From an uncultured Butyricicoccus sp. (GTDB taxonomy: Bacteria; Bacillota; Clostridia; Oscillospirales; Butyricicoccaceae), in contig CAKTAV010000013.1 in assembly GCA_934532985.1 (NCBI GenBank), positions 1-64,000 of the forward strand: a DNA stretch of 64,000 nt. The letters run 5' to 3'. The translations under genes and the position numbers were made by a program. The notes beneath the pieces were generated by a model, which searched no databases, was not told the DNA's origin, and saw only the letters and a list, made by a program, of their open reading frames with translations. Positions 16,283 through 24,420 of this stretch are shown here, in pieces (the first letter of the stretch is position 1; each line of letters starts with the position of its first letter).

Positions 16283-17011
16283 TTACTCTTCCGAATAATT
16301 CCGTCTGCGGTAGTTTCTGTTGGAGGAACGCTGCGATCTTCCGCTGCCGCGCGCCATTGCAACGACAACGCGGCGGTTCGGCTCCGTGCCCGTGGAATAG
16401 GTCGTGACGCCGTTGTAATCCTGCAGCGCCGCATGAATAATGCGTCTTTCATACGGATTCATCGGTTCCAGCGTCATGTTCTTGTGGTATTTGAGTACCT
16501 TGCCCGCCATCTTGCGCGCCAGTCGCTGCAGCGACTCCTCGCGCTTGGCGCGGTAACCCTCCGTGTCAATCGTCACACGGATGTGATCCTCGCGTCCGCG
16601 ATTTACAGTCAGAGAGGTCAGGTACTGGATAGCGTCCAGCGTGTCGCCGCGGCGGCCGATCACGGCGCCCATGTTGTCGCCGCGAATGTCAACCACCAAT
16701 TGACCTTCCTCGTCGGTTTCCGGAAATGCTTCTCCGTCAATTCCCATCTTTTCCAGAAGTCCATCAATAAACGCCTTGGCATCCTGCGCCGGGTCACCGG
16801 TATGTACCGCCTCCGGCTCCTTCTCCTTCTCTTCGTAGGAGATGCGTACGCTGGCCGGAATCGAGCCGATACCGAACAAACCCTTCTTGCCCTTTTCCAG
16901 CACCTCACGGGAGACAACCTCGACCTCTGCATCCAGCTGCTCCAGCTCCTGCTCTGCCAGACGGAACGCCTCTTCCAGCGTTGCGGCCTGCTTTTCAATC
17001 GTTTTCATCAT
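16283..17011 (-). CDS. jag: RNA-binding protein Jag / KhpB
   Basis: About 242 aa. Order: Jag_N domain (KTIEKQAATLEEAFRLAEQ), an acidic linker, a type II KH domain (VVDIRGDNMGAVIGRRGDTLDAIQYL, with GRRG as the RNA-binding loop), an R3H domain (NPYERRIIHAAL) and a short Arg/Ser-rich tail. It works with KhpA as a small-RNA/mRNA chaperone linked to cell elongation. Three ATG codons lie within 12 bases; the first abuts the GAGAGGGGG site, so the second (17011) is taken. It is 20 bases downstream of yidC. Confidence 0.94.
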   Translation of the reverse strand: MMKTIEKQAATLEEAFRLAEQELEQLDAEVEVVSREVLEKGKKGLFGIGSIPASVRISYEEKEKEPEAVHTGDPAQDAKAFIDGLLEKMGIDGEAFPETDEEGQLVVDIRGDNMGAVIGRRGDTLDAIQYLTSLTVNRGREDHIRVTIDTEGYRAKREESLQRLARKMAGKVLKYHKNMTLEPMNPYERRIIHAALQDYNGVTTYSTGTEPNRRVVVAMARGSGRSQRSSNRNYRRRNYSEE

Positions 17012-17031
17012 TGTTTTCATCCCCCTCTCTT

Positions 17032-18054
17032 TTATTTTTTCTTATTCTGTGATTTTTTCTTCTTTTTGGACGTATTCGGGGACTTTTCGCCCACACGCTC
17101 TACCTCGCCCGCGGCGACGGCGCGCTGCATGTCCGCGCGGTCCTGAATCTTCTTCTGGTGTTCTTCCTCGCGTTCTCGGCGCTCCACCGTCTCGACATCG
17201 TCGTTAAACTTGTTGAAGCGAACGATAAACCAAGTCAGAACCAGCTCCTGAACCAGGGTGAATACGTTGTTGACAATCCAGTAGGTACCCATAGAAGCCG
17301 GCAGGCTGAATGCAATCCAGATAGACATCAGCGGCATGATAATCAGCATGGTGTTCATCGTGGACGCCATCTGGTTTTCCTGCGCGCTGCGGTTCGGGTT
17401 CTGTACCTTCTGCATCTTCTGCATAACGATGGACGACAGCATCGAAGTAACACCGGACAGAACCGGAATCAGCCACAGGGCGTTGAGTACGTTCCACTGC
17501 GGTACGGCCGACAGGTCGAGACCGAAGAAGTTAAAGTCAATACTGACCAGACCCTCGCCGGCAAACTGAGACACCTTGTCCCAGTTTTCATGTACCATCT
17601 TTGCCAGCTCAATCTGACCGTTGACATTGCTTGCATCAAACGTCGTGCCCAGCGCCTTGGCAATCGAGCTGATAGTATCGTCGCTCAGACCCATCATAAA
17701 GGTCAGCGGCTTACGAACTGCATAGTACAGAGCCATCATGATCGGCAGCGTGATAAAGCTGAGCAGACAGCTGCCCATCGGGTTGACACCCTCACGCTGA
17801 TACAGCTTGGAGATTTCCTCCTGCGCCTTGGCCTGGTTCTTTGCATAGCGTTTCTGAATAACCTGTGCTTCTGAGCTCACCTTGCTCATCTTTTTCATGT
17901 TCTTCTTCTGATGATACATGAACGGCAGAAGAATCAGCTTTACGACAATCGTAAAGGCGATGATGGCAAGACCGTAGTTCTGAATCAGAGAATACAGTCC
18001 CATCAGGATCAGACCGAGCGGCCTGACGATAATCATTCCAAAAATTTTTCCCAT
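17032..18054 (-). CDS. yidC: Membrane protein insertase YidC/OxaA
   Basis: 340 aa. About five membrane segments are visible, starting FGMIIVRPLGLILMGLYSLI and FTIVVKLILLPFMYHQKKNM. The cytoplasmic loop after the second segment is basic (KKMSKVSSEAQVIQKRYAKN), as in all YidC1/SpoIIIJ proteins, and the tail is very Lys-rich (SKKKKKSQNKKK). It inserts membrane proteins with or without Sec. The ATG at 18054 has a GGAGG site. No lipobox is seen at the N-terminus, unlike B. subtilis SpoIIIJ. It is between yidD and jag. Confidence 0.95.
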   Translation of the reverse strand: MGKIFGMIIVRPLGLILMGLYSLIQNYGLAIIAFTIVVKLILLPFMYHQKKNMKKMSKVSSEAQVIQKRYAKNQAKAQEEISKLYQREGVNPMGSCLLSFITLPIMMALYYAVRKPLTFMMGLSDDTISSIAKALGTTFDASNVNGQIELAKMVHENWDKVSQFAGEGLVSIDFNFFGLDLSAVPQWNVLNALWLIPVLSGVTSMLSSIVMQKMQKVQNPNRSAQENQMASTMNTMLIIMPLMSIWIAFSLPASMGTYWIVNNVFTLVQELVLTWFIVRFNKFNDDVETVERREREEEHQKKIQDRADMQRAVAAGEVERVGEKSPNTSKKKKKSQNKKK

Positions 18055-18083
18055 TAGTTCCTCCAAAGGGTTTGGTAAATGGT

Positions 18084-18296
18084 TTACGGCACGGGATCGT
18101 ACGGATCATGGTGCGAAAACGGGTGGCAGCGCAGCAAACGCAGCGCGGTAAGCCATCCTCCTTTGAGTGCGCCGTATTTCCGAATCGCCTCCTCCGCGTA
18201 CTTCGAACAGGTCGGGATATAGCGGCAGGTGGGCGGGGTAAACGGCGAAATGTGGACGCGGTAAAAGCGGATCGCGGCGAGCATCAACCGTTTCAT
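18084..18296 (-). CDS. yidD: Membrane protein insertion efficiency factor YidD
   Basis: 70 aa. FYRVHISPFTPPTCRYIPTCSKYAEEAIRKYG is the family core (conserved Cys pair), with LRLLRCHPF toward the end. The first codon overlaps the rnpA stop by one base (TGATG). A longer frame runs far upstream through rnpA but is only the antisense-free third frame, not a gene. YidD helps YidC-dependent insertion. Confidence 0.95.
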   Translation of the reverse strand: MKRLMLAAIRFYRVHISPFTPPTCRYIPTCSKYAEEAIRKYGALKGGWLTALRLLRCHPFSHHDPYDPVP

Positions 18297-18652
18297 CAAC
18301 TCTTCTCTCCCGCAGCAGATGATTTCTCCAATAATCCCACTTTTTCCGCACAGTGCAGAAACGCGCGTTCCATCTCCCAATAGCTGGCGCGGACGGCGGC
18401 GGCACGGACGACAACGATGACGTCCATGTTCTCCCGCAGCTGCGGCGCATGCTGGCGATAAATCTCCCGTACCACTCGGCGCTGCCGGTTGCGTACCACC
18501 GCATGACCGAGCTTGACGCCCGTTGTGATGCCGAGACGTCCCGGCCCAAATCGGTTGCGCATCGTATAAACGACCATACAATCGGATACGGCAGACCGTC
18601 CCCGTCCGTACAGCCGGCGAAAATCGCGGTTTTCCTTCAGCGTGTTTTTCAT
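18296..18652 (-). CDS. rnpA: Ribonuclease P protein component
   Basis: 118 aa, normal size. The N-terminus LKENRDFRRLYGRGRSA and the RNR box (GHAVVRNRQRRVVREIYRQ) are typical. It binds the RNase P RNA and helps remove tRNA 5' leaders. The ATG at 18652 has AAAAGGA upstream. It is coupled to yidD by overlap. The gap to rpmH upstream (250 bases) is wider than the usual tens of bases. Confidence 0.96.
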   Translation of the reverse strand: MKNTLKENRDFRRLYGRGRSAVSDCMVVYTMRNRFGPGRLGITTGVKLGHAVVRNRQRRVVREIYRQHAPQLRENMDVIVVVRAAAVRASYWEMERAFLHCAEKVGLLEKSSAAGEKS

Positions 18653-18857
18653 TGTGCGAAATCCTTTTCCGTGTCTCTGTGGAAGACCCGTCCTTCCTCC
18701 CGGTACCCGCGTTGGGACGAATCGGTATCTCCCCTCCGGCCAAATTGCGCTGCCGGAGCTGATGGAACCTCTATCCGGCGGGTTCCACCCGAATCTTTTC
18801 TTGCCGGACGGGAATATTTCTCCCGACAAAACGAGTTCTGTTTCCCCAAAAATTGCG

Positions 18858-18891
18858 GGAAAACAGAAATGGACCGCGTGCGGCGGTCCAT
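18858..18891 (-). terminator. Hairpin downstream of rpmH
   Basis: ATGGACCGC paired with GCGGTCCAT (18869-18877 and 18883-18891), followed on the minus strand by TTCTGTTTTCC. A second hairpin (CTGTTT.CCC / GGGGAAACAG) follows at once. This may attenuate read-through from rpmH into rnpA. The rest of 18653-18902 holds no gene. Confidence 0.6.
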
Positions 18892-18902
18892 CTGTCTGCA
18901 AA

Positions 18903-19037
18903 TTACAGGCTCAGGCGAGCTCTGCCGCGGGAACGGCGACGAGCGAGTACCTTTCTGCCATTGGCAGTAGCCATTCTCTTGCGGAAGCCATGCACCTTGC
19001 TGCGCTGGCGCTTCTTCGGCTGATACGTTCTCAACAT
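18903..19037 (-). CDS. rpmH: 50S ribosomal protein L34
   Basis: 44 aa, strongly basic, starting MLRTYQPKKRQRSKVHGF and ending RSRGRARLSL; this is a complete, canonical bL34. It is too short for ordinary ORF cut-offs. It starts the minus-strand arm divergent from dnaA, the conserved origin-proximal position. Confidence 0.98.
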   Translation of the reverse strand: MLRTYQPKKRQRSKVHGFRKRMATANGRKVLARRRSRGRARLSL

Positions 19038-19396
19038 AGCGGCTGCACCTCCATATACAAAATTTCAATTCGTGCGGGCACCGGCACAGGTCCGAATCAT
19101 CGGGCAAATGCCGCTGCCTGTCCGACTGCACCATACATACTGCGCGAATGTACAAAATACATTATAAACGGGGAAAAGCGCTCTTGTCAACCGAAAATTT
19201 CAAGATATTCCGTGTTTTTGTTTGTTTTTTGCCCTGTTTTTCCACGTTCGGGCCATATTTGCCCGCTTACATTGTGGATAAACCTGTGGACAAACTGTGG
19301 GTTTGATGATAATATATAAAGTGTATCTCTGTCGGTACGCGGCAGAGCAGGGAGGGCGCACGGCGCCAAGAGACTAGGAAAAGGGGCAACGACGAT
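19038..19396. other. rpmH-dnaA intergenic region: upstream DnaA boxes and dnaA promoter
   Basis: This 359-base divergent region has no gene. DnaA boxes TGTGGATAA (19273-19281) and TGTGGACAA (19285-19293) lie in its dnaA-proximal half, with looser boxes (TTTTCCACG near 19235; ACTGTGGGT near 19294). It forms the upstream half of a bipartite origin, together with the dnaA-dnaN gap. Confidence 0.75.
19287..19315 (+). promoter_or_regulatory. dnaA promoter overlapping a DnaA box
   Basis: TGGACA (19287-19292), a 17-bp spacer and TAATAT (19310-19315). The -35 element is inside the DnaA box TGTGGACAA, which implies DnaA autorepression. Confidence 0.6.
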
Positions 19397-20680
19397 ATGA
19401 ACACACCGAGCGACATCTGGAAGCTCGTCCTGAATCTTCTGGAAAAACAGCTGAATCAGGTCACCTTAGACGCATGGTTCAGCGATCTGACCGCAGTGGA
19501 ATTCAAAAACGACCAGCTCGTCCTGCACACGCCGGACAGCTTTAAGCAGGAAATTATTGAACAGCGCTACGCCGACATGATCCGCACCGCGCTCAAGGAT
19601 CTGTTTTCCGCCGATATTGACGTCGTGATCACGACCGGCGAATTCATCAGCCACCAAAACGAAAAGAGCTCGGAGGACGAATATACCTTTGAGCAGTTCA
19701 TCGTCGGCTCATCCAACAAATTTGCCCATGCCGCCGCTACCGCCGTCGCCAACAACCCCGGACGCAGCTACAACCCGCTGTTTATCTACGGTCAGTCCGG
19801 ACTGGGCAAAACCCATTTGCTGTACGCCATCGCCTCCGCGGTGCGCAGCACCTATCCCAACGACCGCATTATCTATATTAAGGGCGAGGATTTCACCAAC
19901 GAGCTGATTAACTCGATTCAGACCGCCCGCGTTCAGGAATTCCGCGACAAATACCGCTCTTCGGACATTCTTCTCGTGGATGATATCCAGTTTATCGCCG
20001 GCAAGGACAGTACGCAGGAGGAATTTTTCCATACGTTCAATACGCTGTACGAGGCCAACAAGCAGATCGTCCTGACCTCCGACCGGCCGCCAAAGGAAAT
20101 CAACCTGCTGGAGGAGCGACTGCAAACCCGTTTTGAATGGGGCCTGATCGCCGACATCAAGCCGCCGGACTACGAAACCCGCATCGCCATCATCCAGATG
20201 AAAACCGAATCGCTCGGCTTCCATCTCAGCCACGAAATCAACGACTATATCGCCAAAACCATCACCTCCAACGTGCGGCAGCTCGAAGGCACCGTCAAAA
20301 AAATCAAGGCGCTGCACGAGCTGATGGGACGCGAGATCAATATGGAGCTGGCGCAGGAAGCCATCACCGATATCTTTAAAGAAAATCCCGGCATGAACCC
20401 GACGCCGGACATGATTCTGCGCGAGGTATCCAACTATTATTGTATCCCCGTTGAAAAGCTGCGCGGAAGCGGACGCTCACGCGACATGGTTCTTCCGCGG
20501 CAGGTCGCCATGTACCTCGTGCGCAAGCTCACGGATTACTCTCTGCCGGAAATCGGCAAGGTATTCTCCCGCGACCACACGACCGTACTCCATTCCATCA
20601 ACAAAGTAGAGGAATATCTGGAAAATACCACGGAAATGGAGAATATTATCAAAACGCTGACATCCAATATCCGCAACTGA
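19397..20680 (+). CDS. dnaA: Chromosomal replication initiator DnaA
   Basis: 427 aa, slightly shorter than the B. subtilis protein (446) because the domain II linker is short. Domain I is residues 1-75. The AAA+ domain has GQSGLGKTH (132-140) and ILLVDDIQFI (191-200). Domain IV ends with the DnaA-box reading signature FSRDHTTVLHSINKVEEYL. It melts oriC and loads helicase. The ATG at 19397 has an AAGGGG site. It is the first plus-strand gene; all genes to the left for 11 kb read the other way. Confidence 0.98.
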   Translation: MNTPSDIWKLVLNLLEKQLNQVTLDAWFSDLTAVEFKNDQLVLHTPDSFKQEIIEQRYADMIRTALKDLFSADIDVVITTGEFISHQNEKSSEDEYTFEQFIVGSSNKFAHAAATAVANNPGRSYNPLFIYGQSGLGKTHLLYAIASAVRSTYPNDRIIYIKGEDFTNELINSIQTARVQEFRDKYRSSDILLVDDIQFIAGKDSTQEEFFHTFNTLYEANKQIVLTSDRPPKEINLLEERLQTRFEWGLIADIKPPDYETRIAIIQMKTESLGFHLSHEINDYIAKTITSNVRQLEGTVKKIKALHELMGREINMELAQEAITDIFKENPGMNPTPDMILREVSNYYCIPVEKLRGSGRSRDMVLPRQVAMYLVRKLTDYSLPEIGKVFSRDHTTVLHSINKVEEYLENTTEMENIIKTLTSNIRN

Positions 20681-20744
20681 TCGGCTGCATAAGTATGCAT
20701 GTCCGTGAAAAAGCGACGAAATACACCGCGTCAAAATCACTCAT

Positions 20745-20935
20745 TTTTTCTCCACATATTCCTGTGGACTGTGGATGCGGTTCTGTGGAAACAGACAACC
20801 GCCAAAAAAACAATAAAATTATCCCCACTTTGTCCTCAACTTATTGTGGAAGAGCAAATCCCCGCACTACGGGCGTTTACACCACTTTTCCACAGTTTCC
20901 AAGCCACTACTACTAATACTAAATATTCTTATCTA
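20745..20935 (+). promoter_or_regulatory. oriC: Replication origin oriC: DnaA boxes, DnaA-trio tract and AT-rich unwinding element
   Basis: The dnaA-dnaN gap (20681-21052) carries many DnaA boxes or near-boxes: TTCTCCACA (20748), TGTGGACTG (20763), TGTGGATGC (20770), TGTGGAAAC (20784), TTATCCCCA (20819), TGTGGAAGA (20845) and TTTTCCACA (20886-20894). Eleven bases after the last box comes ACTACTACTAATACT (20906-20920), a row of DnaA-trios, followed by the AT-rich AAATATTCTTATCTATTTATG. This box/trio/AT order is the basal unwinding system known from B. subtilis. Confidence 0.9.
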
Positions 20936-21052
20936 TTTATGATTAGAAGGCGTCCAAAACATAACCAGTAAAACTGGTTCACTGTAGATAAGCAACCACA
21001 GTGTCAGACGTCATATCACCATTCATCTCTACGCATTCAAAGGAGGAGCATC

Positions 21053-22162
21053 ATGCAGTTTTCCTGTGAAAAATCCATCCTGCAGGAGGCCATCACCACC
21101 GCATCCCGCGCTGTCAGCAGCAAAAGCCCGATCGCACTGCTCGAAGGTCTTCTGATCACCGCCGACAATACAATCAGTCTGTGCGGATACAATATGTCCA
21201 TGGGTATCCGCGTTACAGTCGGCGCACAGGTGACCGAACCCGGCTCTGCCGTACTCAACGCACGCCTATTTGGAGACATTATCCGCAAGCTGCCGGATGA
21301 CATCATCTATGTTGAAACCAACGATTCGCTGCTGACTACCATCCGCTGCGGAAAAACCGTCTTTAATCTTGTGGCATCCGACGCCCAGGATTTCCCGCAG
21401 CTGCCGGATGTCAACACAGAAGAAACCCCGATTATTCTGCCGCAAAAAACACTAAAATCCATGATTTCGCAGACAATTTTTGCGGTTTCTGACAACGAAA
21501 GCAAGCCGATTCACACCGGCTGTCTGTTTGAAGCAGAGGCAGATCAGCTCAATGTCGCCGCCGTCGACGGCTACCGTCTGTCGGTTCGCCGCGAGACGCT
21601 GCCGGAGGCCTGCGCACAGCCAAAAAAATTCGTTGTTCCTGGCCCGGCGCTACGTGAAGTCGAACGCATTTTGACCGAAACCGACGAAACAGTAGAGATT
21701 TACCCCGATGAACGTCATATTCTGTTCCGCATGGGCGATACAATTTTGATTACCCGACTGATTGAGGGCGAATTCCTGAACTATCGCGCGGCGATTCCGG
21801 CGGACTTTGCATCAACGATTCAGGCAGACGTCAGAGGTCTGATCACTTCCATTGAGCGCGTCTCGCTGATCGTCTCGGAAAAGCTGAAAAATCCGGTTCG
21901 CATGAAGTTTGACGGCTCACTGGTACAGCTCAGCTGCATCACAGCAATTGGTAAGTCATATGACGAGTGCTCGTTTGAGGGCAATGTGGATAATCTGGAG
22001 ATTGGCTTCAACAATCGGTATCTGCTAGATGCACTGCGCGCTTGTCCGGACGGCACGGTCAATCTGTCGGTCAAGGGCAGCCTGAACCCGATTGTATTCA
22101 CGCCGCTGGAGGGAAATGCGTTTACCTATCTGGTGCTTCCAGTGCGCTTAAAGGCAGAATAA
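21053..22162 (+). CDS. dnaN: DNA polymerase III sliding clamp (beta subunit)
   Basis: 369 aa with three repeated clamp folds; the beginning MQFSCEKSILQEAITTASRAV and the end YLVLPVRLK are typical, the latter contributing to the protein-binding pocket. It encircles DNA and tethers polymerase, ligase and MutS. The ATG at 21053 follows AAAGGAGGA. It sits downstream of oriC and 10 bases before the S4 protein gene, so dnaN, yaaA and recF form an operon. Confidence 0.98.
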   Translation: MQFSCEKSILQEAITTASRAVSSKSPIALLEGLLITADNTISLCGYNMSMGIRVTVGAQVTEPGSAVLNARLFGDIIRKLPDDIIYVETNDSLLTTIRCGKTVFNLVASDAQDFPQLPDVNTEETPIILPQKTLKSMISQTIFAVSDNESKPIHTGCLFEAEADQLNVAAVDGYRLSVRRETLPEACAQPKKFVVPGPALREVERILTETDETVEIYPDERHILFRMGDTILITRLIEGEFLNYRAAIPADFASTIQADVRGLITSIERVSLIVSEKLKNPVRMKFDGSLVQLSCITAIGKSYDECSFEGNVDNLEIGFNNRYLLDALRACPDGTVNLSVKGSLNPIVFTPLEGNAFTYLVLPVRLKAE

Positions 22163-22172
22163 GAGGAGTTTT

Positions 22173-22385
22173 ATGAACGAAATTACCATTACAACGGAAT
22201 TTATTAAGTTGGACGCATTTTTGAAATTTGCTGCCGTCTGCTCGACGGGCGGCGAGGCCAAGATCCGCATTGAGCAGGGCGATGTGCTTGTAAATGGCGA
22301 GCCGTGCTTTCAGCGCGGCCGCAAGCTGCGCGACGGCGACCGTGTGCAGATAGACGGACAAACCTATGAGGTGACCGCTGCATGA
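22173..22385 (+). CDS. yaaA: S4-domain RNA-binding protein (YaaA type)
   Basis: 70 aa, a single S4 domain: FIKLDAFLKFAAVCSTGGEAKIRI with DVLVNGEPCFQRGRKLRDGD. In B. subtilis this dnaN-recF linker protein (YaaA/RlbA) takes part in ribosome assembly. Its last codons overlap the recF start (ATGA). Its position and length match the family. Confidence 0.93.
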   Translation: MNEITITTEFIKLDAFLKFAAVCSTGGEAKIRIEQGDVLVNGEPCFQRGRKLRDGDRVQIDGQTYEVTAA

Positions 22386-23500
22386 TTCAGCGGCTGTTTC
22401 TGTACGACTTCCGCAATTATGAGGACGCGGAAATTGCCCTCTCTCCGGGTGTCAATGTGTTCTGCGGCGAAAATGCGCAGGGAAAAACGAACATTTTAGA
22501 GGCGATTGCGCTGCTGTCCTCTACGCGGCTGTTTCGCTCGCCGCAGAAAAAGGACGCGATTCGCTTCGGCTGCACGCAGGCAGAGGCCGCGGCGCAGTTT
22601 GTGACCGAGCAGCGGCCGATGACCATCCGGATGACCATTCCGGCCAGTGGGCGTCCGCGGATTTTTGTCAATGACATCAAACAAAAGCGAAACATGGACG
22701 CCTGCGGCCTGATTCGCACGGTACTTTTTTGCCCGGAGGATCTGTATTTGATCCGCGAGGGCGCCGCCGCCCGTCGGCGGTTTCTGGACACGGCGCTGTG
22801 TCAGCTGCGGCCTAATTATGCGCGCTATCTGGCGGAATATCGCCGGCTGCACGAGAATAAAACCCGCATTCTTAAGGATTATGAGGAAAATCCGTCACTG
22901 CTGGACACGCTGGATGTCTTTTCCTATCGCATGGCGAATATCGGCGGGGCGATCATCCGCTATCGGGCGTATTATCTGCGTTCGCTGATGCAAAAGGCGC
23001 AGGAAATTCACGCGTCAATCTCCGGAAAAGGGGAGAGCCTGACCTATCGCTATCACACGGTGTCCAATGTAGAGAATCCGTTTGACGCGGCGTCCGACAT
23101 CGGACAACAGCTGTGGGAGCACGCGCAGTCACACCGCGCGGCGGAGCTGGCGGCACATTCCTGCCTGTCCGGTCCACACAAGGATGATTTGGAGCTGGAC
23201 ATCGGAGGACGTCCGGCAAAGGAATTTGCCTCACAGGGGCAGGTGCGCACGTGCGCGCTGTCGCTCAAGCTGGCCGAGAGAGAGATGTTCTATGAGGACA
23301 GCGGGGAATACCCTGTGCTGCTGCTGGACGACGTCCTGAGCGAACTGGACGCCAAGCGGCAGGACTTTGTGCTCAACAGGATTGAACACGGCCAGGTGCT
23401 GATCACCTGCTGCGAGCCGGAAAAGCTCGCGGCGGTACGCGGCGGGCGGCTGTTTCGGGTGGATAATGGGACAGTGAAACAAGTAGGAGATGGCGCCTGA
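22382..23500 (+). CDS. recF: DNA repair and recombination ATPase RecF
   Basis: 372 aa, SMC-like ABC ATPase: Walker A FCGENAQGKTNILEAI (near 31-46), signature region SQGQVRTCALSLKLAE, and Walker B/D-loop LLLDDVLSELD. It helps RecOR load RecA at single-strand gaps. The start overlaps yaaA by four bases. The stop codon lies in the loop of its own terminator hairpin. Confidence 0.97.
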   Translation: MIQRLFLYDFRNYEDAEIALSPGVNVFCGENAQGKTNILEAIALLSSTRLFRSPQKKDAIRFGCTQAEAAAQFVTEQRPMTIRMTIPASGRPRIFVNDIKQKRNMDACGLIRTVLFCPEDLYLIREGAAARRRFLDTALCQLRPNYARYLAEYRRLHENKTRILKDYEENPSLLDTLDVFSYRMANIGGAIIRYRAYYLRSLMQKAQEIHASISGKGESLTYRYHTVSNVENPFDAASDIGQQLWEHAQSHRAAELAAHSCLSGPHKDDLELDIGGRPAKEFASQGQVRTCALSLKLAEREMFYEDSGEYPVLLLDDVLSELDAKRQDFVLNRIEHGQVLITCCEPEKLAAVRGGRLFRVDNGTVKQVGDGA

Positions 23501-23519
23501 GGGCGCTGTCTCTTTTTTT
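23487..23519 (+). terminator. Intrinsic terminator of the dnaN-recF operon
   Basis: GAGATGGCGCC and GGGCGCTGTCTC form a stem (with two wobbles) followed by seven T residues. The recF TGA at 23498-23500 is in the loop. Confidence 0.85.
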
Positions 23520-23535
23520 ATTTAGTTGCTTGATG

Positions 23536-23750
23536 GCTTTGCTATAGTCGAAATCTATTTTCTTTTGCTGCCAAAAGAAAACCAGCAGGGAACGCTACAC
23601 CTTTTCGAACTGCCTGTAGGGTCAGCTGGTCTATTATCTTGCAGCGGCGTGATATTATATCGCGACGCAACCCAGCGTGGCGATGTAGCGTAGTGCGTCG
23701 CAGTGATGTGGAGTAGGACGAACAAGTCTACTTCGGCTAATCGGCGAGTA
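23536..23750 (+). repeat. Dispersed repeat, fragment R5
   Basis: A shortened mosaic copy: the left-end TTCTTTTG/CAAAAGAA hairpin, the CTGCCTGTAGGGTCAGCTGG hairpin and TCTATTATCTTGCA, then directly the second module TATATCGCGACGCAACCC, a GGCGATGTAGCG segment, and the right end AAGTCTACTTCGGCTAATCGG. The middle of the full element (copy R1) is missing. It sits between recF and remB. The rest of 23751-24016 holds only the remB promoter. Confidence 0.75.
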
Positions 23751-23929
23751 TGTACTTTGCCGCTATAGCATACAAAAAAACACGAAAACTCCCGCCCGAT
23801 TTCACCCCTGCCAAAAAAAGCAGAAATTATAAGCGGGAAACTGTCGAAATGACACAGAAAACCGCCCGCAAAGTGAAATTTATTTGAGAATTTTTAGGAA
23901 AAATACGTGCAAATAGGGCGAAAAAGTGG

Positions 23930-23935
23930 TATAAT
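23930..23935 (+). promoter_or_regulatory. Extended -10 promoter of remB
   Basis: TGGTATAAT (TATAAT at 23930-23935) is an extended -10 element; the -35 region is weak. It lies 81 bases upstream of the remB start. Confidence 0.6.
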
Positions 23936-24016
23936 ATATCCAGTATGGACAGAATTTCTTCGGAGCAGATTTGCCTCTGCTTCCGAAGAAAAAACAACGT
24001 TGGGAAAGGAGCGGAA

Positions 24017-24283
24017 ATGTATCTTTCCATTGGTCCGAATACCGTCGTCCCCGCCAGCAGCATCGTCGGGATCTATGATATGGATACCGCGATTGCGTCC
24101 AAGCACACCCGTGCGCTGTTTAAGGCACATGAGGACGCCGGACGCGTTATTGCGCTGTTTGACGATATCCCCAAATCCTTTGTCCACTGCGTCGAGGGAG
24201 GGGAGTCGGTGCTGTATCTCTCCCAACTGTCTACCGCCACGCTGCTGCGGCGCAGCGGGTTGGAATTTGGCGTGCAGCGATGA
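24017..24283 (+). CDS. remB: Extracellular matrix regulator RemB (DUF370)
   Basis: 88 aa, DUF370/RemA-like: MYLSIGPNTVVPASSIVGIYD at the start and the RALFKAHEDAGRV core. RemA/B proteins are small DNA-binding regulators that form rings; in B. subtilis remB (yaaB) lies between recF and gyrB, exactly as here. The ATG at 24017 has AAAGGAG; the frame is open 24 codons upstream without a better start. Confidence 0.9.
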   Translation: MYLSIGPNTVVPASSIVGIYDMDTAIASKHTRALFKAHEDAGRVIALFDDIPKSFVHCVEGGESVLYLSQLSTATLLRRSGLEFGVQR

Positions 24284-24420
24284 GCTGCCCTTCGCCGCTT
24301 TTTACGGAATCGTAATCCCGTACCGCGCGGGATTCTTCTTGTTTTGTTTCTGTTTTTGAACCGGCTGCGGAAAACAGAACTATGTCGATATGCTGCCGGA
24401 GAAAGAACAGGTTATCCCCT

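Noticed and set aside
18084..18743. A 219-codon version of yidD
   Set aside because: The extra N-terminal part runs through rnpA in another frame; the conserved YidD start at 18296 overlaps the rnpA stop as expected.
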